A stretch of 64,000 bases of DNA from Mycolicibacterium helvum (GCF_010731895.1 NZ_AP022596.1:1116001-1180000), one strand, 5' to 3'; positions 19,134 through 29,447 are shown, numbered from the stretch's first letter. Made by a program: numbers and translations. Notes: generated by a model not told the origin, from the sequence alone.

Positions 19134-20354
19134 CTATCCGCGCACGTCGACACGCAACGCCGAGGGGATCAGCGGCTCGTCGAGCAGCCGCCCGAACCGC
19201 TCGGTCAAGCCCACCCCGGCGGGCCGGTCGTCCAGCCAAGTCCGCAACAACCGGTAGCCCTCGACGTAGGTACTCGTGTAGGCCCGCCACAGCGGCGAGG
19301 ACAGGAACCGCAGCATCTGCCGGGCCCGGGTGTCGTCCACCAGCAGCCAGCGCTGCAAGAAGGCGACGACGTCGTCGACATCGCGATGCTCGTCGTGCAG
19401 CATCAGTGCCGCGTCCTGGCGCACGTCGGCCAGCGCCGCCGTGGCCTCGGACAGCGCTTCGGCCCGCTCGCCGTCGAACCGCAGCCCCAGATCGGCGTAG
19501 ATTTCGGCCGCCCAGCGCCCCCAGCCCGGCCCGACCGCGGCGTGCAACGCAAGATCGGCCAGCCCTTCGGCCATCAGGCACTGCGGGGTGTTCACCAGGA
19601 AGATGGTCTGCTCCTGCTGATCCAGCCCGGCCACCAGCCCGGCTTCCTTGCGGCAGTGCTCGGTGTGATGGCCGGGATAGGACTCGTGCGCCACCAGTCG
19701 GGGCAGGTTGGCCATCTGCTGCTTGAGATCGGCGTTGACCGCCACCGTCGAGCGATAGTTGCCCTCGTAGTAGTTGAAGCCCGACCACGGTTTGTCGGTG
19801 ACCACCTCGTAGACGATTGTCTCGGCATCCGGCAGCGGATACGTCGCACGGACGATGTCGCGCAGTGCGCTGGAGAACGCGTGCATACATTCCTCCAAGC
19901 GCTCTGGCGGAATCTCGTCGGCGCGGCGGTGGGCCTCCATCCGCTCGGTCAACGGGCCACTGCCACCGAGCACCTCGTCGATGCGGGCGTGCGCGGCGCG
20001 GTAACGCTCCTGGTCGCCACGGCTGATCTCGACGTCGAAATAGTTGCGCACCTCGTCGACGAAACCGACCTGCTCGCCGGCGAACTTGCGCGCCGAGAAC
20101 GCCAGGGCACGCAGGTGCGCGCCGATGAAGTCGGCGCGCTGATCGGTGAAGCCCGATTCGCGCGGCACCTGCGGCAACTCAGCCAGCAGCCGGTCAGCCT
20201 GGCGGGCCAGTTCGGCCGGCTCGGGAGCGGGTTCGTCGGCGACCGCGCGCCGCAGTTCGGGGTCGCCGGTGAAGGAGTCGACGTAGCCCTCCTCGATGCG
20301 GTCGAAACGCAAGCCGAGGGTCAGGTAGTCGCGGATGAGGGTGCCGGGCTGCAT
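19134..20354 (-). CDS. DUF885 family putative metallopeptidase-like protein
   Basis: A 406-residue cytoplasmic protein. The segment HESYPGHH (223-230) contains the His-Glu...His-His arrangement typical of the DUF885 family, which resembles zinc peptidases, and an Arg/Glu-rich helical context surrounds it. No signal peptide or membrane segment is visible. The ATG at 20354 leaves 30 bp to the divergent coaA start; longer starts would run into that promoter region. glyA starts 10 bp downstream of its stop, so the two probably share a transcript. Peptidase activity for DUF885 is inferred from the motif, and the substrate is unknown. Confidence 0.8.
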   Translation of the reverse strand: MQPGTLIRDYLTLGLRFDRIEEGYVDSFTGDPELRRAVADEPAPEPAELARQADRLLAELPQVPRESGFTDQRADFIGAHLRALAFSARKFAGEQVGFVDEVRNYFDVEISRGDQERYRAAHARIDEVLGGSGPLTERMEAHRRADEIPPERLEECMHAFSSALRDIVRATYPLPDAETIVYEVVTDKPWSGFNYYEGNYRSTVAVNADLKQQMANLPRLVAHESYPGHHTEHCRKEAGLVAGLDQQEQTIFLVNTPQCLMAEGLADLALHAAVGPGWGRWAAEIYADLGLRFDGERAEALSEATAALADVRQDAALMLHDEHRDVDDVVAFLQRWLLVDDTRARQMLRFLSSPLWRAYTSTYVEGYRLLRTWLDDRPAGVGLTERFGRLLDEPLIPSALRVDVRG

Positions 20355-20384
20355 GTCAACCAAGCTAACTGCAAGACTGGCACG

Positions 20385-21323
20385 ATGGCGCGGCTGAGTG
20401 AACCCAGCCCTTACGTCGAGTTCGACCGGAGTCAATGGCGTTCACTGCGCATGTCGACCCCGTTGAAGCTGACGGAGGACGAGTTGGTTGGGCTGCGCGG
20501 TCTGGGTGAGCAGGTCGACCTGCTCGAGGTCGAAGAGGTCTACCTGCCACTGGCCCGGTTGATCCATCTGCAGGTGGCTGCCCGGCAGCGCCTGTTCGCC
20601 GCCACCTCCGAATTCCTCGGCGAACGCCAGCAGAGTCCGGACCGGCCGGTGCCGTTCATCATCGGTGTCGCCGGCAGCGTGGCCGTCGGGAAGTCCACCA
20701 CCGCGCGTGTGCTGCAGGCCCTGCTGGCCCGCTGGGAGCACCACCCCCGCGTCGACCTCGTCACCACCGACGGCTTCCTCTACCCCAACGCCGAGCTGTC
20801 TCGTCGAAACCTCATGCACCGCAAGGGTTTTCCGGAGAGCTACAACCGTCGCTCACTGATGCGCTTCGTGACTACGGTGAAGTCCGGCGCCGACCAGGTG
20901 TGCGCCCCGGTGTACTCACACCTGATCTACGACATCGTCCCCGGTGAGAAACACGTCGTCACCCACCCAGACATCCTCATCCTCGAAGGGCTCAACGTCT
21001 TGCAGACCGGTCCGACCCTGATGGTGTCGGATCTGTTCGACTTCTCGGTGTACGTCGACGCCCGCATCGAGGACATCGAGCAGTGGTATATCGACCGCTT
21101 CCTGGCGATGCGGGCCGGCGCGTTCGCCAACCCGGCATCGCACTTCCACCACTACGCGGGATTAACCGACAGCCAGGCGGTCGCGGCCGCCCGCGATATC
21201 TGGCGGTCCATCAACCGGCCGAACCTGATCGAGAACATCCTGCCGACCCGTCCGCGGGCAACCCTGGTGCTGCGCAAGGACGCCGACCATTCGATCAACC
21301 GGTTGCGGCTACGCAAGCTCTAG
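20385..21323 (+). CDS. coaA: Pantothenate kinase type I
   Basis: A 312-residue kinase, identical in length to M. tuberculosis CoaA (Rv1092c), catalysing ATP-dependent phosphorylation of pantothenate, the first step of coenzyme A synthesis. The P-loop is [17 protein letters not shown] with Lys103. The segments [13 protein letters not shown] and [13 protein letters not shown] match the substrate-binding regions of type I enzymes, and [10 protein letters not shown] is the Walker-B-like segment. The ATG at 20385 gives the conserved start [15 protein letters not shown]. It is divergent from the DUF885 gene with only 30 bp between the start codons, so promoters must overlap. The conserved position next to glyA supports the assignment. 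Confidence 0.96.
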   Translation: MARLSEPSPYVEFDRSQWRSLRMSTPLKLTEDELVGLRGLGEQVDLLEVEEVYLPLARLIHLQVAARQRLFAATSEFLGERQQSPDRPVPFIIGVAGSVAVGKSTTARVLQALLARWEHHPRVDLVTTDGFLYPNAELSRRNLMHRKGFPESYNRRSLMRFVTTVKSGADQVCAPVYSHLIYDIVPGEKHVVTHPDILILEGLNVLQTGPTLMVSDLFDFSVYVDARIEDIEQWYIDRFLAMRAGAFANPASHFHHYAGLTDSQAVAAARDIWRSINRPNLIENILPTRPRATLVLRKDADHSINRLRLRKL

Positions 21324-21327
21324 TCGG

Positions 21328-21759
21328 TCAGTTCGCGTCAGTTGTCGGCGCGCCGGTGAGCGGGTTGAGCCGCAGCACCGGTATCGGGAACGAGAACTCC
21401 GCCTCGACGGCGTCGGGATGGCCATAGAGGCCGATTGTGTAGACGCCCGCGGCATACACCGTGATCGGCAGATGATGGGCGAAGACCCGGAATTTCACCG
21501 GCACGCCCGGATTGTCCGGCCACTGCCAGGCGAACTCCAGCAAGCCGACCCGCTCCCCCTCCGGCGACTTCGCGACGATGAAGCGGTGCGGCTCGTAGTC
21601 GCTACCCCCGCTGGTGTGCACGGCCAACACCAGCGGAACGGTGATCTGCGCCGGAAGACTCTCGACGTAGCAACTGGTCATCGGGAAGCCTTCTGCGGTG
21701 ACCCCACCCGCTTCTTCCAAGACCGCCTTACGCGCGGCGGCGAACGCTACGACATGCAT
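21328..21759 (-). CDS. Conserved hypothetical protein
   Basis: A 143-residue soluble protein with no signal peptide or membrane helix. It is rich in beta-type alternation (AQITVPLVLAVHTSG; GVPVKFRVFAHHLPITVYAAGVYTIGLYG) and has a domain resembling actinobacterial proteins of unknown function with beta-sandwich character. I cannot assign a family with confidence. It is convergent with coaA (4 bp between stops) and lies downstream of the small membrane-protein pair on the same strand, 39 bp away. Confidence 0.65.
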   Translation of the reverse strand: MHVVAFAAARKAVLEEAGGVTAEGFPMTSCYVESLPAQITVPLVLAVHTSGGSDYEPHRFIVAKSPEGERVGLLEFAWQWPDNPGVPVKFRVFAHHLPITVYAAGVYTIGLYGHPDAVEAEFSFPIPVLRLNPLTGAPTTDAN

Positions 21760-21798
21760 GGCGCAACCCTAGTCATCGCCGCGCCCCAACGGGCCCAA

Positions 21799-22209
21799 TC
21801 ACCTCTTGATGCGGCGCGTCCCGAGGTATTGCAGGTCGGCGAACACCAGCGTGTACAGGCCACTGGCCAGTGTGGCGACCACGCCCGCAGTGGTCAGGAC
21901 GCCCGAGTCCGCCACCACGACCAGTACGGCCGCAACGGTGAAGATCAGGTTCGCGATCATCGTGGCGATGCCCGCCGGCCGCACCCGCTGCAGCCCGGCC
22001 GCAGCGAACACCACGATCCCGTAGACGACGAAGCCGGCCCCGACGATGTACTCGGCCGCCGTCGGGAAGCCGGTGAATCCGGAGAGCGGTCCTGAGGTGG
22101 CCATCAGCGCGATACCGGCCAGTGCGGACAGCACGGCGTCGGCACGCATGGCGAGCCGCAGCAGCGAGTCCGACGGCTTGGTGGCAGTGGTGCTGGACAA
22201 AGTGGTCAT
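21799..22209 (-). CDS. Four-TM small membrane protein, paralog A
   Basis: A 136-residue integral membrane protein with four hydrophobic helices (about residues 25-45, 50-72, 78-98, 102-124) and a conserved ending LYTLVFADLQYLGTRR. Start: the ATG at 22209 has AAGGGAA a few bases upstream; a longer frame starts within intergenic sequence. It is clearly paralogous to the next gene upstream, which ends LYTATFAVLQYLGVRR and has the same SDSLLRFAMR-like start, so they are products of a tandem duplication. Function unknown. Confidence 0.72.
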   Translation of the reverse strand: MTTLSSTTATKPSDSLLRLAMRADAVLSALAGIALMATSGPLSGFTGFPTAAEYIVGAGFVVYGIVVFAAAGLQRVRPAGIATMIANLIFTVAAVLVVVADSGVLTTAGVVATLASGLYTLVFADLQYLGTRRIKR

Positions 22210-22325
22210 GAAAGTTCCCTTCGTGGTTGGTGATTGGTGGTTCGACGCGGATGACCTTGAAGTGCCGGTGCGGGGCGGCACGCCGTAACCTCTTGCGGCG
22301 GCGCCCCACACCGGCGGGGCGGGAG

Positions 22326-22745
22326 TCACACCAGACGGCGCACTCCGAGGTACTGCAGGACAGCGAATGTGGCGGTGTAGAGACTGGTGGCCAGCACGGT
22401 GATCACCCCGAATGTGGTCAGTGGCAACACCCCAACCTCGGCGATGGCCAGGAATCCGACCGTGCCCACGCCGTTGAACACCGCCATGGCGGTACCGACC
22501 CGGCGAAGGTCGGGCATGGCGGCCAGCGCGTAGACGACAAGCCCGCAGAGGACGAACGCCGCTCCGGCGATGTAGCCCTGAGCCGCGGTCAGGCCCGTCA
22601 GCCGCGCCAGCGGGTCGGCCATGGCCGCGATCGCCAGTCCGAGCCCGCCGGTGAGCGTGGCGTCCAGGCGCATCGCGAAGCGCAGTAATGAGTCGGTGGA
22701 GTCAGACAGTGGTTGGCTTCTGGTGATGGTCGCGGTCATGTCCAT
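22326..22745 (-). CDS. Four-TM small membrane protein, paralog B
   Basis: A 139-residue paralog of the gene downstream, with the same four-helix layout and shared motifs near both ends (DSLLRFAMRLDA; LQYLGVRR). Several start codons are clustered (GTG 22748, ATG 22745, ATG 22739) and the choice is uncertain by a few codons. The 116 bp separating the two paralogs contains the ribosome binding site of the second and a GC-rich stretch. I know of no characterised member. Confidence 0.72.
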   Translation of the reverse strand: MDMTATITRSQPLSDSTDSLLRFAMRLDATLTGGLGLAIAAMADPLARLTGLTAAQGYIAGAAFVLCGLVVYALAAMPDLRRVGTAMAVFNGVGTVGFLAIAEVGVLPLTTFGVITVLATSLYTATFAVLQYLGVRRLV

Positions 22746-22808
22746 CACGGTGCGCAGAATGCACTGCCAGATCGACGCCGCGCGCTGCCAACTACTGCCA
22801 GACCCAGC

Positions 22809-24179
22809 TCAGGGCTGTGAGACGGCCATCCGGGCGCGCAGATCCGTCGCGATCAACCGGGCTGCAGCGTTCTGCCAGTTGTGCAGCGAGCGCTGCGGCA
22901 CCTCGGTCACCAACCACTGCCAGGCCTGCCGGGCCACCGGGTCCAGACCGGCGGCGGTGGCGTTCTGCGCGTAGGCCCGAACGCCGACGACGTATGGGAA
23001 GTACAGCGAGTTGTAGTAGCGCCACTGCTCGGTGGTGCCGAACTCGCCGCCGTCACGCGGCTTGAGCCGGACGATGTGCTCGGCCAGCAGCGCCTTGAGT
23101 TCGTTGGCTCGTTCCACCGGCTGATCGGCCGCCCCGCGGGCGGCCAGCCGCTCGCCGATGACGGGCAACTGAGTCAGTGGGCTGGCGACGAGCTTGGACA
23201 GATCGCCGTAGTGGCCCAGCGCGCGCCGGGTCAGTCGGGTGAAGGCTTCGTCGTCCAGCGCATCGAGCGGATTGACCGCGACCAACGGCAACGCAGCCTC
23301 GGCGCCGCGCAGCGCGGCCCGTTCGGTGCGCAGGGCCGGCGAGCGCGAGAAGGCCAGCCGGTCCAGCAGGCCGGCCAGCGGGTCGGCCAGCACGTTGATC
23401 GCGATCGCGACGGCAAGGCTGGTGAACAACAGCACGGTCAGCGCGGTGCGACCAGGCCCGTCGGCTCCGGTGACTGCCATCCCGATCAGCGCCTGGCCGC
23501 CGAACAGCACGGCCACCACCAGGGTTCCGGTGAAGGACCGCAGCATGTCGGCCCGCAGCGCCTGGCCCTCGTCGAACGCATCCCACAACGCAACCGCCAC
23601 CCCGAGCAGCAGCACGTCGAAACAGGTCGACGCCAACGCCAGCCAGCTTGGCACCAAGCCCAGCGGGATCACCAGGATCGCGTTACCGAGAGCAAAGAAC
23701 AACGTCGCGATGATCACCACCCCGGTCACCCGGCCCGGCTGCGCGGGCCGTCGCATCGCGGCCACCATCGCCCCCAGCGTCGACACCGAGATCGCCGCGA
23801 ACATCACCCAGTGCCCGGGCCGCAGCGGACCAACGACGCTGCCTGCCATCACCGCGCCCACCACTGTTACCGCAGCGACGACGCCGATCAGCGTCAGTTC
23901 AGTGACCCGGCTGCGCCAGGTGTCGATCGGCCGGGCCAGTTCGAGGACGACGGCGAACCAGGCGACGCCCGGCACCGCGACGAGATAGACCTCGATCTGG
24001 CCGAGCAACTCGGCGTGGGCGATGCTGACCAGCCGCACCGCGTCCAGCGCCACCACGGCAGCGAACCCGCACAACCCGATCGAGGCCAGCGCGAGCACCG
24101 GCTTGCGCGGGTCACGCGCCAACAGATACAAGCCCAGCCACCAGCTCAGTGTGAAAACCACCGCCGATAGCGCAGCCAT
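22809..24179 (-). CDS. Multi-pass membrane protein coupled to the isoprenyl synthase gene
   Basis: A 456-residue protein with a 7-9 helix N-terminal membrane region (about residues 1-260) and a soluble helical C-terminal region of about 200 residues, ending WQNAAARLIATDLRARMAVSQP. The N-terminal half recalls seven-helix sensor modules found on histidine kinases, but no kinase, GGDEF or other output domain is visible, so this is only a structural impression. Its ATG overlaps the isoprenyl synthase stop (TAATG), which indicates translational coupling and a possible functional link to polyprenyl phosphate use. Function unknown. Confidence 0.72.
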   Translation of the reverse strand: MAALSAVVFTLSWWLGLYLLARDPRKPVLALASIGLCGFAAVVALDAVRLVSIAHAELLGQIEVYLVAVPGVAWFAVVLELARPIDTWRSRVTELTLIGVVAAVTVVGAVMAGSVVGPLRPGHWVMFAAISVSTLGAMVAAMRRPAQPGRVTGVVIIATLFFALGNAILVIPLGLVPSWLALASTCFDVLLLGVAVALWDAFDEGQALRADMLRSFTGTLVVAVLFGGQALIGMAVTGADGPGRTALTVLLFTSLAVAIAINVLADPLAGLLDRLAFSRSPALRTERAALRGAEAALPLVAVNPLDALDDEAFTRLTRRALGHYGDLSKLVASPLTQLPVIGERLAARGAADQPVERANELKALLAEHIVRLKPRDGGEFGTTEQWRYYNSLYFPYVVGVRAYAQNATAAGLDPVARQAWQWLVTEVPQRSLHNWQNAAARLIATDLRARMAVSQP

Positions 24180-24976
24180 TACATGCCGAATCGACGGTGG
24201 CGGCGGCTGTAGGCGCGCAGCGCGCGCAGAAAGTCGACCCGCCGGAACGCCGGCCAATGCGCCTCGGTGAACCACATCTCCGAGTAGGCGCTCTGCCATA
24301 ACAGGAACCCGGAGAGCCGCTGCTCCCCCGAGGTCCGGATCACCAGATCGGGATCGGGCTGGCCGGAGGTGTAGAGATTCTCCGAGATGCCGTCGATCGT
24401 GACGGATTCGATCAACTGCTCAGCGCTGGCACCGTTGGCCAGCTGCTTACTCAGCAGCGCCCGCACTGCATCGACGATCTCCTGGCGCCCGCCGTAACCG
24501 ACGGCAACATTGACGTGAAATGACGCTGTGGGTGCTACCGACGCGGTGCTGTCGACGGCGTCGCGCAGCCGTTTTGCCTGCTCCTCACCCAGCAGCTCCA
24601 GATCGCCGACGGTCCGCACACTCCAGCGATTGGCCGGCGCGCAGATCTGTTCGACGACATCGGTGATGATGTCGATCAGCGACGAAAGTTCGTCGGGGTC
24701 GCGCTGCAGATTCTCGGTGGACAGCAGGTACACCGTGGCCATCTCGATGCCGGATTCCGCACACCAGCGCAACATTTCGGCGATCTTGGCCGCGCCCATC
24801 CGGTAGCCGTACGCCACGTCGTCGTGACCAGCGTCACGAGCCCAGCGTCGGTTGCCGTCGCATAGAACCGCGATATGGCGGGGTAGTTGGGACTTGGAGT
24901 GCGCCAGCTCCTGGCGCAGCCGCATCTCGTAGAGCCGGTAGGCCGGATCCTTGAGGCGAGGCGGAATGATCTCCAC
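24179..24976 (-). CDS. Short-chain Z-isoprenyl diphosphate synthase (Rv1086-like)
   Basis: A 265-residue cis-prenyltransferase. Motifs are in order: [18 protein letters not shown] (substrate-binding Asp and Arg; the usual bacterial UppS reads DGNGRW), [11 protein letters not shown], and the IPP-binding region [24 protein letters not shown]. Rv1086 of M. tuberculosis makes (2Z,6E)-farnesyl diphosphate, the precursor that Rv2361c extends to decaprenyl diphosphate for cell-wall synthesis. The neighbouring divergent hemolysin III gene matches Rv1085c, which supports that orthology over decaprenyl synthase. Product chain length cannot be read directly. Confidence 0.9.
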   Translation of the reverse strand: MEIIPPRLKDPAYRLYEMRLRQELAHSKSQLPRHIAVLCDGNRRWARDAGHDDVAYGYRMGAAKIAEMLRWCAESGIEMATVYLLSTENLQRDPDELSSLIDIITDVVEQICAPANRWSVRTVGDLELLGEEQAKRLRDAVDSTASVAPTASFHVNVAVGYGGRQEIVDAVRALLSKQLANGASAEQLIESVTIDGISENLYTSGQPDPDLVIRTSGEQRLSGFLLWQSAYSEMWFTEAHWPAFRRVDFLRALRAYSRRHRRFGM

Positions 24977-25029
24977 GACAAACCAGACTACTGTGGTCGT
25001 CAGGTAGCACCGGGCGCAACGGAGGTGAC

Positions 25030-25764
25030 ATGACGGCAGGAGTCGACACCACCGATCCCCGCCAATCCAAGTCGTCAGATGCGGAGGACTTCCCCGAGGC
25101 TGTCGTCGACGCCGCGGTCGAGTTCTTCGGAAAACCGCGGCTGCGAGGCTGGATTCACGTCTATGCGGCCGTCATCGCGGCTATCGCCGGTGCCGCTCTG
25201 GTGTCGGTGTCGTGGTCGGTGGAATCGACCAGGGCCGGCATCTCCACCTTGATCTACACGGTGACCATCGTCGCGATGTTCGCGGTCAGCGGCACTTATC
25301 ACCGGGTGAACTGGACGTCCGCATCCGCCCGCAAGTGGATGAAACGCGCCGATCATTCGATGATCTTCATCTTCATCGCGGGCAGCTACACGCCGTTTGC
25401 CATGTTGGCGCTGCCCGAGCGCAGCGGCGTGGTCCTACTGGCCATCGTGTGGGGTGGCGCGCTGGCCGGAGTTCTGCTCAAGATGTTCTGGCCATCGGCG
25501 CCCCGCTGGGTCGGGGTGCCGCTCTACCTGCTGCTGGGTTGGGTGGCGGCGTGGTTCATCGTGCCGATCATGAACGGCGCCGGCGTCGCGGCACTGGTGC
25601 TACTGATAGTCGGTGGAGCGCTGTACAGCATCGGCGGCGTGCTCTACGCACTGAAGTGGCCGAACCCGTGGCCGACGACCTTCGGTCATCACGAGTTCTT
25701 CCACGCGTGCACCGCGGTAGCCGCGATCTGCCACTACATCGCGATGTGGTTCGCGGTCTTCTAG
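25030..25764 (+). CDS. Hemolysin III / PAQR-type membrane protein (Rv1085c-like)
   Basis: A 244-residue protein with seven hydrophobic helices, of the hemolysin III (YqfA/HlyIII) group within the PAQR superfamily. Typical residues are visible: SGTYHRVNW near helix 2-3, [17 protein letters not shown] (Asp-His), and the C-terminal [19 protein letters not shown] with the His set that binds metal in PAQR proteins. Such proteins may be hydrolases acting on membrane lipids; the hemolysin name is historical. A strong ribosome binding site (GGAGGTGAC) precedes the ATG. It is divergent from the isoprenyl synthase with 53 bp between starts and convergent with the SnoaL-like gene. Confidence 0.9.
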   Translation: MTAGVDTTDPRQSKSSDAEDFPEAVVDAAVEFFGKPRLRGWIHVYAAVIAAIAGAALVSVSWSVESTRAGISTLIYTVTIVAMFAVSGTYHRVNWTSASARKWMKRADHSMIFIFIAGSYTPFAMLALPERSGVVLLAIVWGGALAGVLLKMFWPSAPRWVGVPLYLLLGWVAAWFIVPIMNGAGVAALVLLIVGGALYSIGGVLYALKWPNPWPTTFGHHEFFHACTAVAAICHYIAMWFAVF

Positions 25765-25778
25765 GTCCGGCGGGCGCC

Positions 25779-26144
25779 TTAGAGCTGAGTGACGTTCTCC
25801 GGGCCCCAGTACGCCTTCATCGACGTGATCTGGCCATCGCTGTTGAACGTCATCACCTCGATGACCTCGATCCGCATCGCGCCGGCGACGGTCAGTCCGA
25901 AGACGAAGGCCGCCTCTTGCCCACCAGAGCGGAAGTTGAGCAGTTCCGCCTGCACCTCAGCGGCCTCGATCGCCTTGTAGAAGCCTTCGATCGCCTGCCG
26001 GCCGATGTGGACTTCGCCGCCGCCCACCGGGTCCTCCAGTGTGGCGTCCTCGGCGTAAAGCGCCGCGACGTCGGCCGCATTGCCGGCGGCGACAGTGCTC
26101 AGGTAGCGGTTGACCAGGGCTTTGGGATCGAGGGCATCGCTCAT
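25779..26144 (-). CDS. SnoaL-like / ketosteroid-isomerase-fold protein
   Basis: A 121-residue protein with the cone-shaped NTF2-like pattern: an N-terminal helix (LVNRYLSTVAAGNAADVAALYAEDATLEDPVG), HIGRQAIEGFY, and beta strands up to FNSDGQITSMKAYWGPENV. This is the arrangement of steroid delta-isomerases, with a Tyr and Asp in plausible places, but catalytic activity cannot be established. The ATG at 26144 was chosen since the frame further upstream lies on the opposite strand of the next gene's coding region and is not protein-like. It lies 10 bp downstream of the DUF255 gene, probably in the same operon. Confidence 0.82.
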   Translation of the reverse strand: MSDALDPKALVNRYLSTVAAGNAADVAALYAEDATLEDPVGGGEVHIGRQAIEGFYKAIEAAEVQAELLNFRSGGQEAAFVFGLTVAGAMRIEVIEVMTFNSDGQITSMKAYWGPENVTQL

Positions 26145-26154
26145 GGGCGGAACG

Positions 26155-28155
26155 CTACACGGACGCACCCAGCGCGTCGGCGAGTTCCCCGGCGCCGGTG
26201 ACCGGCAAGTCGCAGATCCGGCCCCGGCAGACGTAGGCGGCGTCGTTTCCGCCGATCCGGTCGCGGCCTTCCAGCAGCGGCGACGAGTCGACGGCCCCAC
26301 CGACCACGATGGCGCCGCCCGGCGCCAATTGCCTTGCAGCCGAGAGTAATTCAGAATCATGGCTGTCGCTGGCGACGGCCACCTGGAGCGGGCCACGGAC
26401 CGCAGCCTCGGCGACCGCAAGCCAATGACCGGACGACCGCGGCGCTCGGGCCAGTAGCGGCGAGTGCGCCAGCAGGGTGTCCTCGGCAGCCTGCCCGTAA
26501 CGGACCGCACGGTCGGCGTCGACCAGATGAGCCGCCGTCAGCAGCGCCTCGGCGATCGAGGACGCCCCCGACGGTGTCGCGCCGTCGAGCGGGTCGGCCG
26601 GCCGGACCATCAACTGTTCGGCGTCGTCGGCGGTGTCGAACCAGCGGCCCGGACGTTCCGGGTCGGCGAAATGCCGCAGCGCTACGTCAAGCAGATCGGT
26701 GGCGCTGCGCAGCCATTTCTCCTCGCCGGTGAGCTGGTGCAGGGTCAGCAGCCCGGTGGTCAACGTGGCGTGGTCGTCGAGGATCGCCGCACTGTCGCCT
26801 ACCACTCCGCCCAGGCTGGCCCGCCGCAGCCGACCGTCGACGATGTGCAGTTCCAGTAGGGCCGACGCGCAACGCAGCGCAGCATTCAACAACGACGGAA
26901 CATCAAGGGCCACACTGGCTTCAGCCAGTGCGGTGATCGCTAGCCCGTTCCACGCGGTGACGATCTTGTCGTCGCGCGCCGGCTGCGCCCTGGTCAGCCG
27001 CGAGGCCAGCAACGCCAGCCGCACCCGTTCGAAACGCCCGGCATCGTCGGGATCAGCCAACAACTGCAGCACCGACGTCCCGTGCTCGAAAGTGCCGCGC
27101 TCAGTGACCTCGAAAAGCCTTGCGGCCCAGCATCCGTCGTCCTCACCAAGTACGTCGTTCAGTTGTTCAGGGGTCCACACGTAGGTAGAGCCTTCGACAC
27201 CGGCAGCATCGGCGTCCAGTGCGGAGGTGAACATGTCACCCTCGGCGAGGTCGTCAAGCAGGAACGCCGCGGTCTGGGCTGCGATCCGCCGGGCCAGCGG
27301 ATCGCCTGTGCGCCGGGCCCAGTGCGCAAAAGCCCGCAGCAAAAGGGCGTTGTCGTAGAGCATCTTCTCGAAGTGCGGCACCACCCAGTCGGCGTCGACG
27401 CTGTAGCGCGCGAAGCCGCCGGCCAGCTGGTCGTAGATGCCGCCGCGGGCCATCGCCGTCCCGGTGCGGCTCACCGCCTCCAGCGGCGACGCTGAGCCGG
27501 TGCGCTCGAACGATCGCAGCAACGCCTCCAACAGCGCCGACGGCGGGAACTTGGGGGCCCGGCCGAAACCGCCACGCTCGACGTCCTCGTCGCGCAGGAT
27601 CGCCGCAACGGCGTGGTCGCACAGCGCGGCGTTGATCTCCAGCCCGCCGTCGGGCATACCCGCGGCCATCCGCCGCAGCTCTCCGGCCACCTGATCGGAG
27701 GCTTCCTCCACCTCGTCGCGGCGGTTGCGCCACGTCTCGGCCACCGCGTCCAGCAGTTGCAGGAACTGCGGCTTCGGGTAGTAGGTGCCGCAGAAGAACG
27801 GCCGCCCGTCCGGGGTCAGGAAGCAGGTCATCGGCCAGCCGCCCTGCCCGGTCATCGCCACCGTCGCGTTCATGTACACCGCATCGAGGTCCGGCCGCTC
27901 CTCGCGGTCGACCTTGATGCACACGAAGTCGGCGTTCATCGCGGCGGCAACCTCGTCGTCCTCGAAGGACTCGTGGGCCATCACGTGGCACCAGTGGCAG
28001 GCGGCATACCCGATCGACAGCAGGATCGGCACGTTCCGGCCGGCGGCCTCGTCGAGCGCCTCGGGCGTCCACTGCTGCCAGTGGACGGGGTTATCAGCGT
28101 GTTGCCGCAGGTAGGGACTGGTCGCGCTGGCGAGTGTGTTACCCGCCGGGCTCAT
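26155..28155 (-). CDS. DUF255 thioredoxin-domain protein (Rv1084-like, YyaL/SSP411 family)
   Basis: A 666-residue cytoplasmic protein. The N-terminal thioredoxin-like DUF255 domain holds the family boxes SPYLRQHADNPVHW, YAACHWCHVMAHESFED (CHWC redox-type motif), VDREERPDLDAVYM and GGWPMTCFLTPDG. The remaining 450 residues form the helical (alpha/alpha)6-barrel-like domain typical of the family. Length matches M. tuberculosis Rv1084 (about 673). The ATG at 28155 overlaps the upstream small membrane-protein gene by 17 bp. The role is unknown, though the association with mca in mycobacteria suggests thiol metabolism. Confidence 0.9.
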   Translation of the reverse strand: MSPAGNTLASATSPYLRQHADNPVHWQQWTPEALDEAAGRNVPILLSIGYAACHWCHVMAHESFEDDEVAAAMNADFVCIKVDREERPDLDAVYMNATVAMTGQGGWPMTCFLTPDGRPFFCGTYYPKPQFLQLLDAVAETWRNRRDEVEEASDQVAGELRRMAAGMPDGGLEINAALCDHAVAAILRDEDVERGGFGRAPKFPPSALLEALLRSFERTGSASPLEAVSRTGTAMARGGIYDQLAGGFARYSVDADWVVPHFEKMLYDNALLLRAFAHWARRTGDPLARRIAAQTAAFLLDDLAEGDMFTSALDADAAGVEGSTYVWTPEQLNDVLGEDDGCWAARLFEVTERGTFEHGTSVLQLLADPDDAGRFERVRLALLASRLTRAQPARDDKIVTAWNGLAITALAEASVALDVPSLLNAALRCASALLELHIVDGRLRRASLGGVVGDSAAILDDHATLTTGLLTLHQLTGEEKWLRSATDLLDVALRHFADPERPGRWFDTADDAEQLMVRPADPLDGATPSGASSIAEALLTAAHLVDADRAVRYGQAAEDTLLAHSPLLARAPRSSGHWLAVAEAAVRGPLQVAVASDSHDSELLSAARQLAPGGAIVVGGAVDSSPLLEGRDRIGGNDAAYVCRGRICDLPVTGAGELADALGASV

Positions 28156-28435
28156 GCGGGGGCCTTCCGAGGTCACGCTCGGAACCTGCGCCCTCGTCTT
28201 TTGCCGCGCCGACGGCGTGATCCCCGACGGACTCGCCACCTTCGGCGGGTTGTTCGTCGAAACTCTTCGGCAGCTTCTTGAGGTGCCGGTTCATCGACCA
28301 GACCAAGGCGAACACACAGATCAGCAGGATCACGACCACTACCAGACCGATTGGGCTGGCCTTGCCGAAGTCCGGGCCGGTGTTCTTCGGCGGGTCGGCC
28401 AGCACCGATACGGCCGTCGTCAACAGGTCTCTCAC
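28139..28435 (-). CDS. Small single-TM protein (Rv1083-like)
   Basis: A 98-residue protein with a short extracytoplasmic N-terminus, one transmembrane helix (about residues 29-47, [20 protein letters not shown]), and an acidic cytoplasmic tail rich in Glu/Gly/Pro. It overlaps mca by 4 bp at its start and the DUF255 gene by 17 bp at its end, giving a tight mca-Rv1083-Rv1084 operon as in M. tuberculosis. No function is known; it may be a membrane partner of one of the neighbours. Confidence 0.8.
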   Translation of the reverse strand: MRDLLTTAVSVLADPPKNTGPDFGKASPIGLVVVVILLICVFALVWSMNRHLKKLPKSFDEQPAEGGESVGDHAVGAAKDEGAGSERDLGRPPHEPGG

Positions 28436-29304
28436 TCGAAGATCTCGATTCCGGCGAACAGGTCGTCCTCAGGCAACGTGGCGGGCACCCGCGATCGAGC
28501 CAATTCGAACTCCTCGGTGGGCCACAATCGCTGCTGCCACTCTATGGGGGTCGCGAAGAAGAATCCGTCCGGGTCGATCTGAGTGGCGTGCGCCTTGAGC
28601 GCCTCGTCGCGCTGATTGAAGTACTCCGAGCAGAGCACCCGGGTGGTGACCCGACCCGCGAATACGTCGATCTCGGGATCCCATTTCTTCAGCCAGTCAG
28701 CGAACGGGCCCTCCTGGCCATGCTTGGCAAACTCGTCTTGAAGCAGCTGCAGACGGGCCCGCAAGAAGCCATGGTTGTAGTACAGCTTGCTGACCGCCCA
28801 GGGTTCACCGGCCTCGGGATACAGCCGGTGGTCGGCGGCGGCTTCGTAGGCGGCCACCGAAACCTGGTGGCAGCGAATGTGATCGGGGTGCGGGTAGCCG
28901 CCGTTCTCGTCATAGGTCGTCATGACATGCGGACGGAATTCACGGATCAGCGCCACCAGTGCTTCGACCGGCTGCTCGATAGGCACCACGGCGAAGCAGC
29001 CGTCGGGCAGCGGTGGCAGCGGGTCGCCTTCGGGCAGGCCGGAGTCCATGAACCCCAGCCAGCTGTGTTCGACGCCGAGGATCTCGGCCGCCCTCGCCAT
29101 CTCGTCGCGACGGATGTCGGCGATCCGGCCACGCACCTCCGGCAGGTCCATCGCCGGGTTGAGGATGTCCCCTCGCTCACCACCGGTCAGCGTCACCACC
29201 TGAACGCGGTGACCTTCGGCGGCATAACGGGCAAGTGTGGCCGCGCCCTTGCTGGACTCGTCGTCCGGATGGGCGTGTACGGCCATCAACCGCAGTTCGG
29301 TCAC
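28432..29304 (-). CDS. mca: Mycothiol S-conjugate amidase
   Basis: A 290-residue zinc amidase of the GlcNAc-PI de-N-acetylase superfamily that cleaves mycothiol conjugates of toxins, so that mercapturic acids can be exported. The zinc-binding motif AHPDDES is at residues 11-17, the third ligand lies in [11 protein letters not shown], and [13 protein letters not shown] and [14 protein letters not shown] are further conserved blocks. It is distinguished from the paralog MshB by the DGFFFATP and [10 protein letters not shown]-terminal segment. Orthologue of Rv1082. It is divergent from the DUF4307 gene across 143 bp, which must contain both promoters. Confidence 0.94.
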   Translation of the reverse strand: MTELRLMAVHAHPDDESSKGAATLARYAAEGHRVQVVTLTGGERGDILNPAMDLPEVRGRIADIRRDEMARAAEILGVEHSWLGFMDSGLPEGDPLPPLPDGCFAVVPIEQPVEALVALIREFRPHVMTTYDENGGYPHPDHIRCHQVSVAAYEAAADHRLYPEAGEPWAVSKLYYNHGFLRARLQLLQDEFAKHGQEGPFADWLKKWDPEIDVFAGRVTTRVLCSEYFNQRDEALKAHATQIDPDGFFFATPIEWQQRLWPTEEFELARSRVPATLPEDDLFAGIEIFE

Positions 29305-29447
29305 GTCTCCCCTGTACTTGCTTATCTGCTCTTCATTGCCTTACGTGCTGATGCAACAGTTGCAGCACGCCCTATAGTCCAATAGTTCCATCCGGGGCAT
29401 GGATACCCGTAATCGAACCCTGCCGACGAGAGACGCACTACACACCG

